Below, piece by piece: positions 1 to 5,640 of a DNA stretch of 5,640 nucleotides (position 1 is the first letter of the stretch; each line of letters begins with the position of its first letter). The notes beneath the pieces were generated by a model that saw nothing but the letters and a program-made list of their open reading frames with translations, was not told the origin of the DNA and ran no database searches. The stretch is from Pseudomonadota bacterium (GTDB taxonomy: Bacteria > Pseudomonadota > Alphaproteobacteria > Reyranellales > Reyranellaceae): the NCBI GenBank assembly GCA_023416135.1, contig JAEZIF010000302.1:1-5640 (forward strand). The letters are read 5' to 3'. The translations under genes and the position numbers were made by a program.

Positions 1-800
1 CCACCGCGTTGGCCGAAGCGGTGCGCAAGAACGACCGGCAGGCGATCGGGGCCATGTGGGGCGCCAACTGGCGCGACTTCGTGCCCGGCACCGACAACGA
101 CGCGCAGCGCCGGCGCGACGTCTTCCTCAAGGCGTGGGACGAGAACCACAAGATCATCATGTCGGGCGACGCCAAGGCCCAGATCGAGGTCGGCAAGGCG
201 GGCTGGACGCTGCCCATCCCGCTCACCAAGCACGGCGCGGAGTGGCGCTTCGACGTGGCCGCCGGGCTGAAGGAGATGGTGCTCCGCCGCATCGGCCACG
301 ACGAGGCGGCGGTCATCCAGACCCTGCTCGCCATCGTCGACGCGCAGTCCGACTACGCGGCGCAGGATCCGATGAAGAGCGGTGCGACGGCCTATGCGCG
401 CCGCCTGCTGAGCTCGCCCGGCAAGAAGGACGGGCTCTACTGGGAGGCCAGGCCGGGCGAGCCGCAGAGCCCGCTCGGTCCCGCGGTCGCCAAGGCGCAG
501 GCCGACGGCCGGTCGCCGGACGGCCACTACGGATACTATTTCCGCCTGCTCTATTCGCAGGGGCCGGCGGCGGCCGGCGGCCAGCGTGACTACCTCGTGA
601 ACGGCCGGATGATCGGCGGCTTCGGCGTGATCGCCTGGCCGGTGCGTTACGGCGACACGGGCGTGATGACCTTCATCGTCAACCAGGACGGCATCGTCTG
701 GCAGCAGGACCTCGGTCCGCAGACGGCCGAAAAGGTGGGCGCGATTGCATCCTTCAACCCGGACAAGGGCTGGGTGAAGGCGGACATGACGCCTCCATGA
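1..800 (+). CDS. DUF2950 family exported protein, 5' end outside the window
   Basis: The reading frame is open from base 3 to the TGA at 798-800, giving 265 visible residues. The 5' end is missing: codons before the TTG at 9 remain open and read like the usual start of the mature domain, so that TTG is not a credible start. I recognise the DUF2950 family by its motif order. Counting from the TTG codon, these are GWTLPIPL (65-72), WRFD (79-82), a helix with IVDAQSDYA (109-117), SSPGKKDGLYW (135-145), SPLGP (154-158), GYYFRLL (175-181), YLVNGRMIGGFGVIAWP (195-211) and GVMTFIVNQDGIV (218-230). Family members are usually secreted proteins somewhat longer than this, so probably only the signal peptide and a few dozen residues are lost. 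The biochemical function is unknown. From memory, DUF2950 genes often follow a DUF3300 gene, which would lie just upstream. It heads a likely three-gene transcript with the lipoprotein and HdeA-like genes. Confidence 0.88.
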   Translation, partial: TALAEAVRKNDRQAIGAMWGANWRDFVPGTDNDAQRRRDVFLKAWDENHKIIMSGDAKAQIEVGKAGWTLPIPLTKHGAEWRFDVAAGLKEMVLRRIGHDEAAVIQTLLAIVDAQSDYAAQDPMKSGATAYARRLLSSPGKKDGLYWEARPGEPQSPLGPAVAKAQADGRSPDGHYGYYFRLLYSQGPAAAGGQRDYLVNGRMIGGFGVIAWPVRYGDTGVMTFIVNQDGIVWQQDLGPQTAEKVGAIASFNPDKGWVKADMTPP

Positions 801-807
801 GGAGGCG
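790..807 (+). other. Perfect inverted repeat across the stop codon of the DUF2950 gene
   Basis: CGCCTCC (790-796) and GGAGGCG (801-807) are exact reverse complements separated by the four bases ATGA. The RNA could form a 7-bp, GC-rich hairpin whose loop carries the first two bases of the TGA stop. No T-tract follows, so it is not a standard intrinsic terminator. It could be an mRNA stability or processing element between cistrons, or chance in GC-rich DNA. The GGAGG in its right arm is 20 bases from the next ATG, too far to serve as that gene's ribosome binding site. Confidence 0.4.
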
Positions 808-814
808 CCGAAGC

Positions 815-820
815 GGGAGA
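815..820 (+). promoter_or_regulatory. Ribosome binding site for the glycine-zipper lipoprotein
   Basis: GGGAGA ends five bases before the ATG at 826. This purine-rich site supports that start codon and translation of the small gene. Confidence 0.65.
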
Positions 821-825
821 AGACC

Positions 826-1044
826 ATGATCAAATCGAAAGTCCTTGCACTTCTCGTCGTGGCCGGGTTCCTCGGCGGCTGCGAGAACATGACGACGGGC
901 CAGAAGGGCGCGTTGACCGGTGCGGCGCTCGGCACCGGCATTGCGGCCGTGGCGGGCAGCAGCTTCGGCGCAGTGGTCGGCGCCGGCCTGATCGGCGGCG
1001 CCGTGGGCTATCTCGGCGGCAGCGCCATCGGCGACAACAGGTAA
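826..1044 (+). CDS. Small glycine-zipper lipoprotein
   Basis: This 72-residue protein has a lipoprotein signal peptide: a basic start (MIKSK), a hydrophobic stretch (residues 6-16) and a lipobox LGGC with the acylated cysteine at residue 19. The mature part is about 54 residues and dominated by glycine and alanine. Overlapping GxxxG spacings fall at residues 28-32-36, 44-48-52 and 57-61-65-69, the pattern of glycine-zipper helices that pack tightly in or on membranes, as in OsmB-like and other small surface lipoproteins. Residue +2 after the cysteine is Glu; whether the protein goes to the inner or outer membrane cannot be read from this. The ATG at 826 is supported by GGGAGA upstream, and the TAA is at 1042-1044. 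It lies 25 bases after the DUF2950 gene and 14 before the HdeA-like gene, probably on the same mRNA. Export and lipidation are well supported; the precise role is unknown. Confidence 0.85.
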   Translation: MIKSKVLALLVVAGFLGGCENMTTGQKGALTGAALGTGIAAVAGSSFGAVVGAGLIGGAVGYLGGSAIGDNR

Positions 1045-1046
1045 GC

Positions 1047-1052
1047 AGGAGG
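1047..1052 (+). promoter_or_regulatory. Consensus Shine-Dalgarno for the HdeA-like gene
   Basis: AGGAGG matches the anti-Shine-Dalgarno consensus exactly and sits six bases before the ATG at 1059. It lies in the 14-base gap after the lipoprotein stop. It is the best ribosome binding site on the plus strand, suggesting efficient translation of this small periplasmic protein. Confidence 0.85.
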
Positions 1053-1058
1053 AACGCC

Positions 1059-1388
1059 ATGAAATTCTCGTTCGTTGCCGCCGGTCTCGCCGCGGCGCTG
1101 CTGGTATCGAGCGCGACCGTCGCCCAGCCGCTCAACTTCGACCAGGCCGCCTACATCACCTGCAAGGAAGCGCATGCGATGAAGCCCGAGGCCCGCAAGG
1201 CCTTGGCGGTCTACCTGGCCGAGCATGCGGCCCGCTATCGCGGCGTGACGGTCCCCGACGGCCAGATGGGCGCGCAACTCGCCTATCTCGTGCGCGGCGG
1301 CTGCACGCTGGCACCCGACGCCTACCTGTTCACCGTCATCGACCGCGCGATCCTCGCCGAGCAGAAGAGCCTGCCCAAGCGGCAGTAG
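1059..1388 (+). CDS. Small periplasmic protein resembling the HdeA/HdeB family
   Basis: The protein has 109 residues. Residues 1-22 form a Sec signal peptide (MKFSF, a hydrophobic core, then TVA before Gln23), leaving a mature protein of about 87 residues. It has exactly two cysteines, Cys35 in YITCKEAHAM and Cys82 in RGGCTLAP, about 47 residues apart around a helical segment. This matches the layout of HdeA/HdeB-type proteins, where one disulfide links the start and end of a small helical bundle and the first cysteine lies in a (T)CK/E motif. In enteric bacteria those proteins are acid-activated periplasmic chaperones. Many alphaproteobacterial homologues are uncharacterised, so acid chaperone activity here is inference. 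The start is fixed by a consensus ribosome binding site. It is the last gene of the plus-strand run and converges on the GST gene. Signal peptide and small disulfide protein are firm; the family assignment is moderate. Confidence 0.72.
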   Translation: MKFSFVAAGLAAALLVSSATVAQPLNFDQAAYITCKEAHAMKPEARKALAVYLAEHAARYRGVTVPDGQMGAQLAYLVRGGCTLAPDAYLFTVIDRAILAEQKSLPKRQ

Positions 1389-1393
1389 TCTTT

Positions 1394-1424
1394 CGGGAGC
1401 GCCGGCCGGATGCCCGCGCTCCCG
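1394..1424. terminator. GC-rich hairpin between convergent genes, possible bidirectional terminator
   Basis: CGGGAGCGC (1394-1402) and GCGCTCCCG (1416-1424) are perfect reverse complements, giving a 9-bp stem. The 13-base loop can extend it: GGC (1404-1406) pairs with GCC (1412-1414) after one C-C mismatch. It fills most of the 41 bases between the plus-strand stop (1386-1388) and the minus-strand GST stop (1430-1432), where a shared terminator is expected. Neither side has a T-tract in the right direction: the plus strand continues TATGACTATG and the minus strand AAAGAC. It may therefore pause polymerase, protect 3' ends, or work with Rho rather than act as a classic intrinsic terminator. 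Confidence 0.6.
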
Positions 1425-1429
1425 TATGA

Positions 1430-2047
1430 CTATGTCAGCTTGATCATGATGTGTCTGGCGTAGGCCGGGCGCGCGCCCAGCCGCTCGTACCAGGCGCGGA
1501 CGTTCTTCAACTCCGGCCGCTCGATGTCGAGCGCGTACCAACGATACACGAAGCAGCCGACAGGGATGTCGCCCATGGTGAAGTGCTGGCCGGCGACGTA
1601 CTTGCGCCCCTCCAGCCAGCCGTCGAGCCGGCCGAACAGGCGACCGGCCTCCGCGGCCGCCTGCTTGATCGCCGCCATGTCGCGCTTCTCGGGCGGCGTG
1701 CGGATCAGGCCCCAGAAGCAGATGCGCATCGGCTCGGAGATCGTGCTGAGCTGCCAGTCCATCCAGCGATCGGCTTCGCTCCTCTGAGCGGGATCGTTGG
1801 GCCACATCGTGCCGGCGGCGTACTTGGCCGACAGATAGCGCACCGCCGAATTGCTCTCCCAGATCACGTGCCCGCCGTCCTCGATGGTCGGCACGACGCC
1901 GTTGGGGTTCATGTCGAGGTACCATTTCTGGTCGTTGCCGCCGAAGGCGCCGCCGACGTCGGTGCGCTCGTGAGCGATGCCGCACTCGTCGGCCGCCCAC
2001 AGCACCTTCTGCACGTTGATCGAATTGGCACGACCCCAGATCTTCAT
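1430..2047 (-). CDS. Glutathione S-transferase family protein
   Basis: This 205-residue cytosolic protein has the usual GST length. Residues 1 to about 77 form the thioredoxin-like domain. They include SINVQKVLWAADECG (9-23), with Ser9 or nearby Asn11 as the candidate residue activating glutathione; NPNGVVPTIEDG (47-58), with the cis-proline Pro53; and ESNSAVRYL (64-72), where Glu64-Ser65 would bind the glutamyl group of glutathione. The C-terminal helical domain follows from about 88 to 200, with the conserved folding motif FTMGDIPVG (156-164, Thr157/Asp160 as N-capping box). Such enzymes conjugate or reduce electrophilic and oxidised compounds with glutathione; the substrate cannot be predicted. 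The ATG at 2047 is 15 bases after the preceding stop and has only a weak purine stretch (AAGGGAAG) about 7 bases upstream, so translation may be partly coupled. It is the last gene of the minus-strand run. No signal peptide is seen, unlike its neighbours. Confidence 0.92.
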   Translation of the reverse strand: MKIWGRANSINVQKVLWAADECGIAHERTDVGGAFGGNDQKWYLDMNPNGVVPTIEDGGHVIWESNSAVRYLSAKYAAGTMWPNDPAQRSEADRWMDWQLSTISEPMRICFWGLIRTPPEKRDMAAIKQAAAEAGRLFGRLDGWLEGRKYVAGQHFTMGDIPVGCFVYRWYALDIERPELKNVRAWYERLGARPAYARHIMIKLT

Positions 2048-2062
2048 GGTCCGTCTTCCCTT

Positions 2063-2809
2063 TCAGCATTCCCATTTCGGTGAGCCTGCACCCAGCCGCA
2101 GAAGCTGCTTGGCGTCGGGCTTGTCGCCGGGCTGCGGCGACACCCCCTCGAAGCGAACCTGCGAGTCGTCGACCCAGACGGGTCGCGGCCGCAGGAAAGC
2201 ATTGGGGTCCGCGCCGGCGCACGCCGGCATCTCCGAGATCTCGAGCACCTTCGGCGGATCGCTGCCGAGATCGATGAGATTGAGCTCGACACCGGCCATC
2301 AGGTTGGATGTCAGGGCGACGGCGCGGCGCCCTGACGGCGACGGCACCGGCACGGCCGTAACCCGCGTCGTGCGCCCATCGCGCTCCGATATCAGATAGG
2401 CCATGCTGTCCTCGTAGAGCCCGACACTCACGACGTAGAGGCGCTGGGCGGGCCACCACGCCACCAGACGGTGGACGCGGAAGCGCTCGGCCTCGCACGC
2501 TGTCTGATCGTTGCAGTCGGTGATCTTCAGTGTCCGTCCATCCTGCAGCTTGAGTCGAAGGATGGGCCCGTCGCGCGAAGCGCGGTCGGGCACCTTGGAC
2601 AATACTGCCGCATCCGACTGATCGACGGGCTTCGCTCCCGCGATCGGCGCGCAGCAGGGCTGGGCCTCGACGGTCATCTTCGAGCTCCATAGCAGGCCCT
2701 TGGAAGGCAGGGCCGTGCGCTCTTTCTGCTTTTCCGTCTGAGCGTAGGAAGCCGTGGCGAAGACAACGAGGACGGTGGCCAGGGCCGCGGCGCCGGGGAT
2801 CATCTTCAT
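2063..2809 (-). CDS. Exported six-cysteine protein of unknown function, second tandem copy
   Basis: The protein has 248 residues with a Sec signal peptide (1-23, ending SYA before Gln24). I do not recognise a named family. Six cysteines follow the signal: the pair 52-53, then 99, 105, 197 and the final residue, 248. All six match cysteines in the gene just upstream. Main motifs are TDCNDQTACEAE (97-108), RVHRLVAWWP (111-120), RLYVVSVGLYEDSMAYL (123-139), SERDGRT (141-147), PSPSGRRAVALTSNLMAG (156-173) and FLRPRPVW (205-212). The alternation of short hydrophobic strands with turn motifs such as SPSGR suggests an all-beta, propeller-like fold, which is inference. The start is ATG-AAG-ATG; I chose the first ATG because AGGAGAG is 7 bases upstream of it. 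The gene starts 28 bases after its paralogue and ends 15 bases before the GST. It is probably periplasmic, with disulfides. Confidence 0.85.
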   Translation of the reverse strand: MKMIPGAAALATVLVVFATASYAQTEKQKERTALPSKGLLWSSKMTVEAQPCCAPIAGAKPVDQSDAAVLSKVPDRASRDGPILRLKLQDGRTLKITDCNDQTACEAERFRVHRLVAWWPAQRLYVVSVGLYEDSMAYLISERDGRTTRVTAVPVPSPSGRRAVALTSNLMAGVELNLIDLGSDPPKVLEISEMPACAGADPNAFLRPRPVWVDDSQVRFEGVSPQPGDKPDAKQLLRLGAGSPKWEC

Positions 2810-2816
2810 CGCTCGT

Positions 2817-2823
2817 CTCTCCT
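2817..2823 (-). promoter_or_regulatory. Ribosome binding site for the second tandem paralogue
   Basis: On the minus strand AGGAGAG ends seven bases before the ATG at 2809. It lies in the 28-base gap between the paralogues, gives this copy its own translation start, and favours the first of two nearby in-frame ATGs. Confidence 0.75.
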
Positions 2824-2837
2824 GACCGCTCCGGGTC

Positions 2838-3578
2838 TCAACATTGCCATTGGCCCTTGCCGCCCTCGACCCGCAGAAGCTGCCTGGTGTTGGGCTTGTC
2901 CTCCGGCAGGGGCGATTCGCCTTCGAAGGTCACGTGCGTCTCGTCGGTCCAGACCGGGATCGGCCGCAGGAACGAGTCCGGGCCGGCGTCGCCGCAGTCG
3001 GGCATGGTCGCCACCCTGCTGGACGTCGGCGGATTGCGGCTGAGATCGATGATCTCCAGGTCGACACCCGACATCAGGTTGGAGACCAGGGCGACGGCCT
3101 GCCGGCCGGACGGCGACAGCACCGGCTGGGCGGTGGCGACGTAGGTGCGGCCGTCGCGCTCCGACACGAGATACGCGACGCTCTCCTCGTAGAGCCCGAC
3201 CAGCACGACGTAAAGGCGATGCTCGGGCCACCAGTCGACCAGCCGATGGACGCGCGTGTCGTCGGCCTCGCAGCCGGTCTGGTCGTCGCAGTCGGTGAGC
3301 TTGAGCGTGCGGTTGCCGGCAAGCTTCAGCATGAGGGTGCGGCCGTCACGTGCCGCCACGCCTGGCCATTTCGCCAGTGCCGCATTGTCGGGGCTGTGCA
3401 CCCGGGTGTTGCGGCTCGGCCCGCAGCATGGCTGGTTCTCGATCATCGCCTTCGAGCCGTGCAGCAGCCCTGCCGACGGCAGCTCCCACTCGGTTGCCTG
3501 GTTTTGGTCCTGGTCCTCGGCCTGCGCTGCAGCCGCGACCAGGCCGATGGCGGCGATCACTGACCAGATCCGTCGCAT
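2838..3578 (-). CDS. Exported six-cysteine protein of unknown function, first tandem copy
   Basis: The protein has 246 residues with a signal peptide (1-20, ending AQA before Glu21), followed by a polar, Gln/Asp-rich stretch (21-29). No named family is recognised. Cysteines are at 51-52, 97, 103, 195 and 246 (the last residue), all matching the downstream copy. From Cys97 to the end the copies align without gaps over 150 residues, with about 91 identities by my hand count (near 60%). Residues 53-96 are much less alike. Shared motifs include DQTxCEA (99-105), RVHRLVxWWP (109-118), VGLYEESVAYL (127-137), PSGRQAVALVSNLM (156-169) and FEGESPLPEDKP (218-229). The ATG at 3578 lies three bases after the polA stop, with no strong Shine-Dalgarno (only GGGCGGCGG inside the polA tail), so translation probably depends on ribosomes finishing polA. 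A disulfide-bonded periplasmic protein is the likeliest state; the function is unknown. Confidence 0.85.
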   Translation of the reverse strand: MRRIWSVIAAIGLVAAAAQAEDQDQNQATEWELPSAGLLHGSKAMIENQPCCGPSRNTRVHSPDNAALAKWPGVAARDGRTLMLKLAGNRTLKLTDCDDQTGCEADDTRVHRLVDWWPEHRLYVVLVGLYEESVAYLVSERDGRTYVATAQPVLSPSGRQAVALVSNLMSGVDLEIIDLSRNPPTSSRVATMPDCGDAGPDSFLRPIPVWTDETHVTFEGESPLPEDKPNTRQLLRVEGGKGQWQC

Positions 3579-3581
3579 GGC

Positions 3582-5640
3582 CTAGTGCGCCGCCGCCCAG
3601 TTGTCGCCGACGCCGGTCTCGACCACCAGCGGCACCGAGAGCGTCGCCGCGCCCTCCATCACCTTGCGGGCGACATCCACGGTCTTGTCGATCTCCTTGT
3701 CGGGCACCTCGAACAGCAGCTCGTCATGCACCTGCAGCAGCATGCGGCTCTCGAGCCTGGCCGCCTTGAGCGCGCCGGGCAGCTTGATCATCGCCTTCTT
3801 GATGATGTCGGCGGCGCCGCCCTGCAGCGGCGCGTTGATCGCGGCGCGTTCGGCGAAGGCGCGCATGCCCTGGCTCTTGTCGTTGATGAAGCGCAGGTGG
3901 ATCTTGCGGCCGAACGGCGTCTTCACGTAACCGTTCTTGCGCGCATACTCTTTGGTCCGCTCCATGTAGTCGCGGATGCCGGGATAACGTTGGAAGTACT
4001 TGGCGATGTACTCGCGCGCCTCCGGCTGGCCGATGCCGAGCTGGTTGGCGAGGCCGAACGCCGAGATGCCGTAGATGATGCCGAAATTGATCGCCTTGGC
4101 GCGCCGGCGGACCATCGGGTCCATGCCCTCGACCGGCACGCCGAACATCTCGCTCGCCGTGATGGCATGGATGTCGTCGCCGCGCGCGAACGCCTCCTTG
4201 AGCGAGGCGATGTCGGCCACGTGGGCGAGCAGCCTGAGCTCGATCTGCGAGTAGTCGGCCGACATCAGCTTGTGGCCCTGCTCGGCGATGAAGGCCTCGC
4301 GGATCTTGCGGCCTTCCTCGGTCCGCACCGGGATGTTCTGCAGGTTGGGCTCGGTCGAGGCGAGCCGCCCCGTGGCCGCGCCGGTCATCTGGTAGGAGGT
4401 GTGGATGCGCCCGGTCCTGGCGTCGAGCTCGCGCACCAGGGCGTCGGTGTAGGTGCCCTTCAGCTTGGAGATCTGGCGATGCTCCATGATCTTGACCGGC
4501 AGCGCGTGTCCCTGGGCCGCCAGGTCCTCCAGGATGCTGACGTCGGTCGCCCACGAGCCGTTCTTGTTGCGCCGCCCGCCGGGCAGCTTCTGCTCGTCGA
4601 ACAGGATCTCGCCGAGCTGCTTGGGCGAGCCGACATTGAACGGCCGGCCGGCGACCTTGTGGATCTCCTGCTCGAGCTCGAGCATGCGCTTCTCGAACTC
4701 GGACGAGAGCTTCCTGAGCTGCGGTGCGTCGACCTTGATGCCGGCCTGCTCCATGCCCAGCAGCACGGGGATCAGCGGCCGCTCGATGGTCTCGTAGACC
4801 GCCACCATGTGCTCGCGGGCGAGCCGGGGCTTGAACTGGGCCCAGAGCTGCATGGTGACGTCGGCGTCCTCGGCGGCGTAGTCGCGCGCCTTGTCGATCG
4901 GCACCTTGTCGAAGCTCAGCTGCTTGGCGCCGCTGCCGGCCACGTCGGAGAACTTGATGGTGTCCTGGCCGAGATAGAGCTTGGCGAGATCGTCCATGCC
5001 GTGATTGTGCTTGCCGGCGTCGAGCACGAAGGAGAGCAGCATCGTGTCGTCGACCGGTCCGACCTCCACGCCGTGCTGGCGGAACACGCACATGTCGTAC
5101 TTGATGTTCTGGCCGACCTTGAGCACCGACGGGTCCTCGAGCAACGGCTTCAGCCGGGCGATCGCCTTCTTGAGCGGGAGCTGCCCGGGCAGCAGGTCGC
5201 CCGCATCCTTGCCCGCGCCGTCGCCGGCCAGGTCGAGCGCACCCTGCGCCTCGCCGCCGGGCTTGCGATGGCCGAGCGGCAGATAGGCCGCGCGCCGTTT
5301 GGTCGAGTTGACGTTGGCCCACGGGCCCTCGAGCAGGGCAAGCGACACGCCGACCAGGCCGCCATTGTTGGCATCGAGCGCGTCGGTCTCGCAGTCGAAG
5401 GCCACCGTGCCGGCCTTGGTCGCCTCGGCGATCCACTCGTCGAGCGCCTTTTCGTCGGTGATCAGCTCGTAATCGGCGGCGGCCCGGGCCCGGATCTCGG
5501 CGGCGATCCGGTCACTCTCGGCCTGCAACTCGGCCAGCCGCCCCTGGGTCGCGTCCCGCTCCTGCTCGGCCACCTGCAGGGCCAGCTGACGCTGCGCCAC
5601 CATGGCGGCCACCGCGGCCTCGGCGTCGGCCGCCTCGCGC
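3582..5640 (-). CDS. polA: DNA polymerase I, 5' part outside the window
   Basis: The visible 685 codons cover the Klenow-like part of PolA, which fills repair gaps and replaces Okazaki RNA primers in the cytoplasm. Residues below count from the GTG at 5612. The 3'-5' exonuclease domain starts near 47 and keeps all its metal ligands: FDCETD (Asp73, Glu75), GQNIKYD (Asn169, Asp173) and YAAEDAD (Tyr245, Asp249). The polymerase domain has motif A, SADYSQIELR (Asp453); motif B, RRRAKAINFGIIYG (Arg502, Lys506, Phe510, Tyr514); and motif C, QVHDELLFEV (His629, Asp630). Phe510 matches E. coli Phe762, the form favouring dNTPs over ddNTPs. About 21 extra residues, relative to E. coli, lie between His115 and the LKPLLED at 154-160. 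The frame is open to the window edge with a helical Ala/Gln/Glu-rich linker, so the 5' nuclease domain should lie outside; the GTG is not a supported start. The stop TAG is at 3582-3584. Confidence 0.97.
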   Translation of the reverse strand, partial: REAADAEAAVAAMVAQRQLALQVAEQERDATQGRLAELQAESDRIAAEIRARAAADYELITDEKALDEWIAEATKAGTVAFDCETDALDANNGGLVGVSLALLEGPWANVNSTKRRAAYLPLGHRKPGGEAQGALDLAGDGAGKDAGDLLPGQLPLKKAIARLKPLLEDPSVLKVGQNIKYDMCVFRQHGVEVGPVDDTMLLSFVLDAGKHNHGMDDLAKLYLGQDTIKFSDVAGSGAKQLSFDKVPIDKARDYAAEDADVTMQLWAQFKPRLAREHMVAVYETIERPLIPVLLGMEQAGIKVDAPQLRKLSSEFEKRMLELEQEIHKVAGRPFNVGSPKQLGEILFDEQKLPGGRRNKNGSWATDVSILEDLAAQGHALPVKIMEHRQISKLKGTYTDALVRELDARTGRIHTSYQMTGAATGRLASTEPNLQNIPVRTEEGRKIREAFIAEQGHKLMSADYSQIELRLLAHVADIASLKEAFARGDDIHAITASEMFGVPVEGMDPMVRRRAKAINFGIIYGISAFGLANQLGIGQPEAREYIAKYFQRYPGIRDYMERTKEYARKNGYVKTPFGRKIHLRFINDKSQGMRAFAERAAINAPLQGGAADIIKKAMIKLPGALKAARLESRMLLQVHDELLFEVPDKEIDKTVDVARKVMEGAATLSVPLVVETGVGDNWAAAH

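Noticed and set aside
9..11. TTG as the start of the DUF2950 gene
   Set aside because: The frame remains open upstream to the window edge, no signal peptide follows it, and the family normally has an exported N-terminus, so the true start lies outside.
505..590. GC-rich short inverted and direct repeats (GGCCGG/CCGGCGG runs) in the DUF2950 gene
   Set aside because: They encode Gly/Ala/Pro codons in a conserved protein and are expected by chance at this GC content.
801..805. GGAGG as the ribosome binding site of the lipoprotein gene
   Set aside because: It is 20 bases from the ATG at 826 and lies in a hairpin arm; GGGAGA at 815-820 has normal spacing.
1008..2690. A long minus-strand open frame of 560 codons spanning the GST gene and part of the second paralogue
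   Set aside because: It overlaps genes with clear domains and signal peptides in other frames, its product is Arg/Ala/Gly-rich without recognisable motifs, and such open frames are common in high-GC DNA.
3724..5436. A 570-codon minus-strand open frame inside polA
   Set aside because: It is an alternate frame of polA with very Arg/Ala-rich composition and no domain signature; the polA frame has every catalytic motif.
5610..5612. GTG as the start of polA
   Set aside because: In-frame codons continue to the window edge with the same helical composition; starting here would give a polymerase without the usual 5' nuclease domain, which the data do not establish.
2838..5640. A possible defence or mobile system around polA
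   Set aside because: No integrase, transposase, nuclease, toxin-antitoxin, repeat array or attachment site is visible; the polymerase is a normal PolA with neighbours of chromosomal character.

Overview
The window looks like ordinary chromosome from a high-GC Gram-negative bacterium, most likely an alphaproteobacterium. The GC content, the gene families and the DNA polymerase I features (the exonuclease insertion and the C-terminal ...GDNWAAAH) all point that way. I cannot name the genus from sequence alone. There is no sign of a phage, transposon, CRISPR array, tRNA or rRNA, and coding density is close to complete.

Left third (1-1388), plus strand: three closely spaced genes for exported proteins. 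They are the 3' part of a DUF2950-family gene whose start lies before the window, a 72-residue glycine-zipper lipoprotein, and a small periplasmic protein resembling the HdeA/HdeB family. The gaps are 25 and 14 bases and the two internal genes have clear ribosome binding sites, so they are probably one transcript. A 41-base gap with a strong GC hairpin (1394-1424) separates this run from genes converging on the other strand.

Right two thirds (1430-5640), minus strand, read right to left: polA (DNA polymerase I, 5' end outside the window), two tandem paralogous exported proteins of unknown function, and a glutathione S-transferase-like protein. The gaps are 3, 28 and 15 bases, which suggests co-transcription downstream of polA. 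The exonuclease and polymerase active-site residues of PolA are all present.

The least explained part is the tandem pair at 2063-3578. These are two secreted proteins of about 247 residues with roughly 60% identity over their last 150 residues and six cysteines at matching positions. I do not recognise a named family. They lie between a housekeeping polymerase and a GST. Most genes besides polA and the GST encode envelope or periplasmic proteins, so a shared role in envelope maintenance or stress is possible, but that is inference. I did not find convincing evidence of a wholly new defence or mobile system.
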